From Solwaraspora sp. WMMD791 (GTDB lineage: Bacteria > Actinomycetota > Actinomycetes > Mycobacteriales > Micromonosporaceae): DNA of 64,000 nt. The stretch covers positions 310,001 to 374,000 of the forward strand of contig NZ_CP120737.1 of assembly GCF_029581195.1 (NCBI RefSeq), in the 5' to 3' direction. The notes under the pieces are model-generated. The model ran no database searches. It was not told where the DNA came from and saw only the letters and a list, made by a program, of their open reading frames with translations. Position numbers and translations under genes: made by a program. Of this stretch, positions 62,256 to 64,000 are shown in pieces; the first letter of the stretch is position 1, and each line of letters begins with the position of its first letter.

Positions 62256-63056
62256 CGGGTCGTCGCGGCACAGTTCCCAGAACGCCACCGCCGCCGCCGT
62301 GGCCACGTTGAGCGAATCGACCCCGCGCCGCATCGGCACCGACACCCGTACGTCGGCGGCCTGGATCGCCGCCGTGCTGAGCCCCGGCCCTTCCGCGCCG
62401 AGCAGCAGGGCCGGGCGGGCCCGCTGGCCGGCGTCGAGCCGCTGCACGGCCACCGCGTCCGGCGTCGGCGTCATCGCGAGCAGGTGGAACCCGGCGGTAC
62501 GGATGGTGGCCAGCGCCGCCGGCCAGGCTGTCGCCCGGGCGTACGGCACCGCGAAGACCTCACCCATGCTGACCCGTACCGACCGCCGGTACAGCGGATC
62601 CGCACAGGTTGGGGAGAGCACCACCGCGTCCATCCCGAGTGCCGCCGCGCTGCGGAACAGCGCGCCGAGGTTGGTGTGCGTGTTGATGCCTTCGCAGACC
62701 ACCAGCCGACGGGCAGTGGCGAGGACCTCGTCGAGCGCCGGCAGCGGACGGCGGTGGAACGAGGCCAGCACTCCCCGGTGCACGTGGAAACCGGTGATCG
62801 ACTCCAGCACCGCCGGGGTGGCCGCGTAGACCGGCGTCTGCTCCGGCAGCTCGACCAGCTGGTCGAGGCGTTTGGCGTCGATCAGCACCGACCGTGGTCG
62901 GTAGCCGGCCCGCAGGGCCCGCTCGATGACCAGTTCGCCTTCGGCGATGAACAGTCCGTTCGGCGGCTCCCACCGGGTCCGCAGCTCGACGTCGGTCAGG
63001 GCCCGGTAGTCCGCTATCCGGTCGTCGTCGGCGTCGGTGATCTCCGCTACTGGCAC
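62250..63056 (-). CDS. SpoU/TrmH-family RNA 2'-O-methyltransferase
   Basis: 268 residues. A short substrate-binding domain (GLFIAEGELVIERALRAGYR, PRSVLIDAKRL) precedes the SPOUT knot with its three motifs: NTHTNLGALFRSAAALGMD, ALLLGAEGPGLS and VPMRRGVDSLNVATAAAV. It uses SAM to methylate ribose in rRNA or tRNA; the target base cannot be told. GTG 63056 is the most likely start; the gene is divergent from the PucR gene by only about 40 bases. Confidence 0.9.
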   Translation of the reverse strand: MPVAEITDADDDRIADYRALTDVELRTRWEPPNGLFIAEGELVIERALRAGYRPRSVLIDAKRLDQLVELPEQTPVYAATPAVLESITGFHVHRGVLASFHRRPLPALDEVLATARRLVVCEGINTHTNLGALFRSAAALGMDAVVLSPTCADPLYRRSVRVSMGEVFAVPYARATAWPAALATIRTAGFHLLAMTPTPDAVAVQRLDAGQRARPALLLGAEGPGLSTAAIQAADVRVSVPMRRGVDSLNVATAAAVAFWELCRDDPP

Positions 63057-63096
63057 ACCGGAGATTGTGCCCGGTGCCCCAGGTACCGTCGTGCGG

Positions 63097-64000
63097 GTGT
63101 TCCCTACCGTCGGCGAGGTGCTGGCTCTCGAACCGGTCCGGCACGGCGGCCCCCGGGTGGTGGCGGCCGAGGAACGCCTGGACCGGCTGGTCCGCTGGGT
63201 GCACGTGACCGAGGTGCCGGACATCGCCAGCCTGCTGCGCGGTGGTGAGCTGGTGCTCACCACCGGGATCGGGTTGCCGGCCGACGACGCGGGGCTGCGG
63301 GCCTTCGTCGCCGAGCTGGCCGACGTCGGCGTCGCCGGACTGGTGGTCGAGCTGGGGCGCCGCTACCACGGTGGGGTGCCCAAGGTGATGGTCGCCGCCG
63401 CCGCCCGGCACGGGCTGCCGCTGGTCGAGCTGCGCCGGGCGACGCCGTTCGTGCTGATCACCGAGGCGGTGCACGCGCTGATCGTGGATGCCCAGTTGGC
63501 GCAGCTGCGAGCCACCGAGGAGATCCACCAGCGGTTCACCGAACTGTCGGTCGAGGGCGCGGAGGCCGCCGAGGTGGTCCGGCAGGCGGCGGAGCTGGCC
63601 GGCGCCCCGGTGGTGCTGGAGAACCTGGCCCGGCGGGTGCTGGCGTACCACAGCGCGGGGGAGAACGCCCGGTTGCTGCTCGACGGCTGGGAGCAGCATT
63701 CGCGGCGGATCCAGCCGGCGGGGCGGACGGCGTACCACGCCGACACCGGCTGGCTGGTGACCATGGTCGGCGCGCGGGGTCAGGACTGGGGTCGGCTGCT
63801 GCTGCGTTGCCCCGGTGCGGGGCCGGACGGGGCAGGCGGGCCGGACGGGGCGGGTGGGCCGCCGACGCGGCTGTCGATCCTGTTGGAGCGGGCGGCGTCG
63901 ACGTTGGCGTTGGGGCGGCTGATCCGCCGCGACGCCGACGGGCTGGAGCGGCAGATCCACCGTACGCTGCTGACCGCCCTGCTCGACGGCTCGCAGCCGG
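63097..64000 (+). CDS. PucR-family transcriptional regulator, truncated by window end
   Basis: The first 301 codons are visible, no stop. The N-terminal PucR domain reads FPTVGEVLALEPVRHGGPRV then EVPDIASLLRGGELVLTTGI and VAGLVVELGRRYHGGVPKV, as in regulators of purine and amino-acid catabolism. A GGDEF-like or GAF-like middle (VVRQAAELAGAPVVLENLAR) follows. The HTH domain (C-terminal) is beyond the window. GTG 63097 fits the family start; GTG 63091 is also possible. It may be transcribed leaderless, as no clear ribosome-binding site is seen. Confidence 0.85.
   Translation, partial: MFPTVGEVLALEPVRHGGPRVVAAEERLDRLVRWVHVTEVPDIASLLRGGELVLTTGIGLPADDAGLRAFVAELADVGVAGLVVELGRRYHGGVPKVMVAAAARHGLPLVELRRATPFVLITEAVHALIVDAQLAQLRATEEIHQRFTELSVEGAEAAEVVRQAAELAGAPVVLENLARRVLAYHSAGENARLLLDGWEQHSRRIQPAGRTAYHADTGWLVTMVGARGQDWGRLLLRCPGAGPDGAGGPDGAGGPPTRLSILLERAASTLALGRLIRRDADGLERQIHRTLLTALLDGSQP

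Overview
The window is high-GC DNA that is almost fully coding, with many GTG starts and 1-4 bp ATGA/GTGA overlaps between consecutive genes. This points to an actinomycete. The fabG-fabI(inhA)-hemH order, DUF2630 and DUF3097 proteins, an inhA-type enoyl reductase, an AcnR-like TetR near aconitase, and several secreted polysaccharide-active enzymes suggest Micromonosporaceae (inference from gene content; no search was possible). I saw no tRNA, rRNA, CRISPR array, prophage or insertion sequence. The window looks like core chromosome with accessory secreted enzymes.

Layout. 0-3.1 kb: tail of a SUF Fe-S assembly operon (ferredoxin subunit end, sufC, sufS, sufU, sufT-like). 3.2-9.4 kb: secreted penicillin-acylase-family enzyme with a discoidin-like tail, divergent from a secreted DNase I-fold/jacalin-like protein, then two small uncharacterised genes. 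9.4-14.8 kb: ABC-F ATPase with a leader that looks like an attenuator, HTH protein, enoyl-CoA hydratase-like protein, ABC exporter and a frameshifted zinc-ribbon ORF. 14.8-18.4 kb (minus strand): a translationally coupled set in which a four-TM TIGR04222-like protein with a Gly/Cys tail is followed by a DUF692/MNIO oxidase, an unknown partner, an SDR and mug. 18.5-23.1 kb: AcnR-like TetR, HAD hydrolase, DUF2630 and acnA. 23.3-41.5 kb: carbohydrate region with a membrane-anchored CBM2-like protein, a giant two-module amylase/pullulanase, pepP, asnB, an AA10 LPMO with CBM2, a PfkB kinase, a MBL/thioesterase/LacI set and a secreted GH2 enzyme with AbfB-like domain. 41.7-48.3 kb: sirtuin, two bacterial PH proteins, a MoxR-DUF58-VWA operon and a 28-residue membrane peptide. 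48.4-52.6 kb: acyltransferase, secreted alpha/beta hydrolase and a NarL-type two-component pair. 52.7-56.2 kb: fabG-inhA-hemH-HAD. 56.3-64 kb: conserved hypotheticals, serine hydrolase, NfeD-SPFH pair, membrane protein, rRNA/tRNA methyltransferase and a truncated PucR regulator.

The most interesting items are: (1) the DUF692/MNIO cluster, whose likely substrate is the GGC-rich tail of a membrane protein, a class of modified peptide I do not know to be characterised; (2) a 58-bp imperfect palindrome family present three times, always between convergent genes, with conserved spacer and a conserved central mismatch; (3) a six-codon leader ORF plus terminator hairpin ahead of the ABC-F gene; (4) a 50-bp near-perfect palindrome before the sirtuin; (5) operators for a LacI repressor (inside the -10 of the GH2 promoter), a MalR-like site before the pullulanase and an AcnR-like motif; (6) short tandem repeats that carry the stop codons of genes at convergent 3' ends.
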